Source of the DNA: Nitrospira sp.
GTDB taxonomy: Bacteria; Nitrospirota; Nitrospiria; Nitrospirales; Nitrospiraceae
DNA length: 41,748 bases
Assembly: GCA_015903945.1 (NCBI GenBank)
Contig: JABMDL010000013.1
Coordinates: 1 to 41,748 of the forward strand
Direction: 5' to 3'
Below are positions 41,671 through 41,748 of this stretch, one piece after another (position 1 is the first letter of the stretch; each line of letters opens with the position of its first letter). The notes beneath the pieces are model-generated. The model did not search any database and was not told the origin of the DNA. It saw nothing but the letters and a program-made list of their open reading frames with translations. The position numbers were made by a program, and so were the translations under genes.

Positions 41671-41748
41671 TTAGATCAGACCAACTTTGCCTGTCGCCAG
41701 ATCATATACTGCGGACTCAACCCTTAGTTTGCCGGCTTTGGTTGCCTC
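41671..41748 (-). CDS. C-terminal end of a probable beta-carbonic anhydrase (partial)
   Basis: Only the last 25 codons are in the window, read on the minus strand: EATKAGKLRVESAVYDLATG then KVGLI and a stop at 41671. The pattern 'aGklrV.gavYDL.TGkV' is the usual end of beta-class carbonic anhydrases, which hydrate CO2 in the cytoplasm or periplasm. The catalytic Cys/His/Cys residues would be outside the window, so the identity is provisional. It is convergent with the RelE-type toxin gene; the 190-bp gap holds the repeat-like words noted in the findings. Confidence 0.55.
   Translation of the reverse strand, partial: EATKAGKLRVESAVYDLATGKVGLI

Overview
The window looks like a chromosomal segment of a GC-rich, Gram-negative, respiratory bacterium. 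The gene set (PilT/PilU pair, Tat-exported molybdoenzyme with a b-type cytochrome, c-type cytochrome, two type-2 NADH dehydrogenases, AMP-forming acetyl-CoA synthetase, many lipoproteins, sigma-54 control, abundant toxin-antitoxin pairs and short non-autonomous repeats) fits Nitrospirota, most likely a Nitrospira-like lineage. That assignment is an inference from gene content; no rRNA or tRNA gene was seen to test it.

Layout. 1-4.9 kb: end of a LysM protein, a TPR membrane protein, bioF, and a tandem PilT/PilU retraction-ATPase pair, followed by a ~200-bp terminal-inverted-repeat element. 5.1-8.5 kb: an envelope redox block on the minus strand (b-type cytochrome, sulfite-oxidase-type Tat lipoprotein, TlpA-like thioredoxin, membrane-anchored cytochrome c). 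8.6-12.2 kb: a minus-strand run of STAS protein, ECF sigma factor, zinc-finger anti-sigma, archaeal-type glucose dehydrogenase, YHS protein and a heptad-repeat protein, ending at a strong terminator. Its 5' end has a clear -24/-12 promoter and an upstream palindrome. The next gene upstream (12.5-14.9 kb) encodes a GAF-GAF-PAS-AAA+-Fis sigma-54 activator, so a local cascade (activator, sigma-54, STAS/ECF) can be read from the DNA.

14.9-26.3 kb is accessory and partly decaying: remnants of a GMC oxidoreductase and an RCC1-repeat protein, a broken 3' tail behind a HEAT-repeat gene, a VapBC pair, small lipoproteins, a Blc-type lipocalin, a D-Ala-D-Ala carboxypeptidase, a TMTC-like membrane protein and a secreted protein with an HEAVH motif. 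26.3-30.8 kb: two tandem type-2 NADH dehydrogenases and an RlmI-like methyltransferase lie between two inverted 211-bp copies of one MITE-like element. 31-33.4 kb: a 2-keto-acid decarboxylase and a PIN-domain pair with an unusual partner.

33.4-38.7 kb: a minus-strand lipoprotein cluster (two LPP20-like proteins, a COG3014-like TPR lipoprotein and LpoB) is followed upstream by a secreted caspase-fold protein whose catalytic Cys is replaced by Pro. A 56-residue ORF sits between them on the plus strand. 38.7-41.7 kb: acs with a small coupled membrane protein, a RelBE-type pair, and the last codons of a probable beta-carbonic anhydrase.
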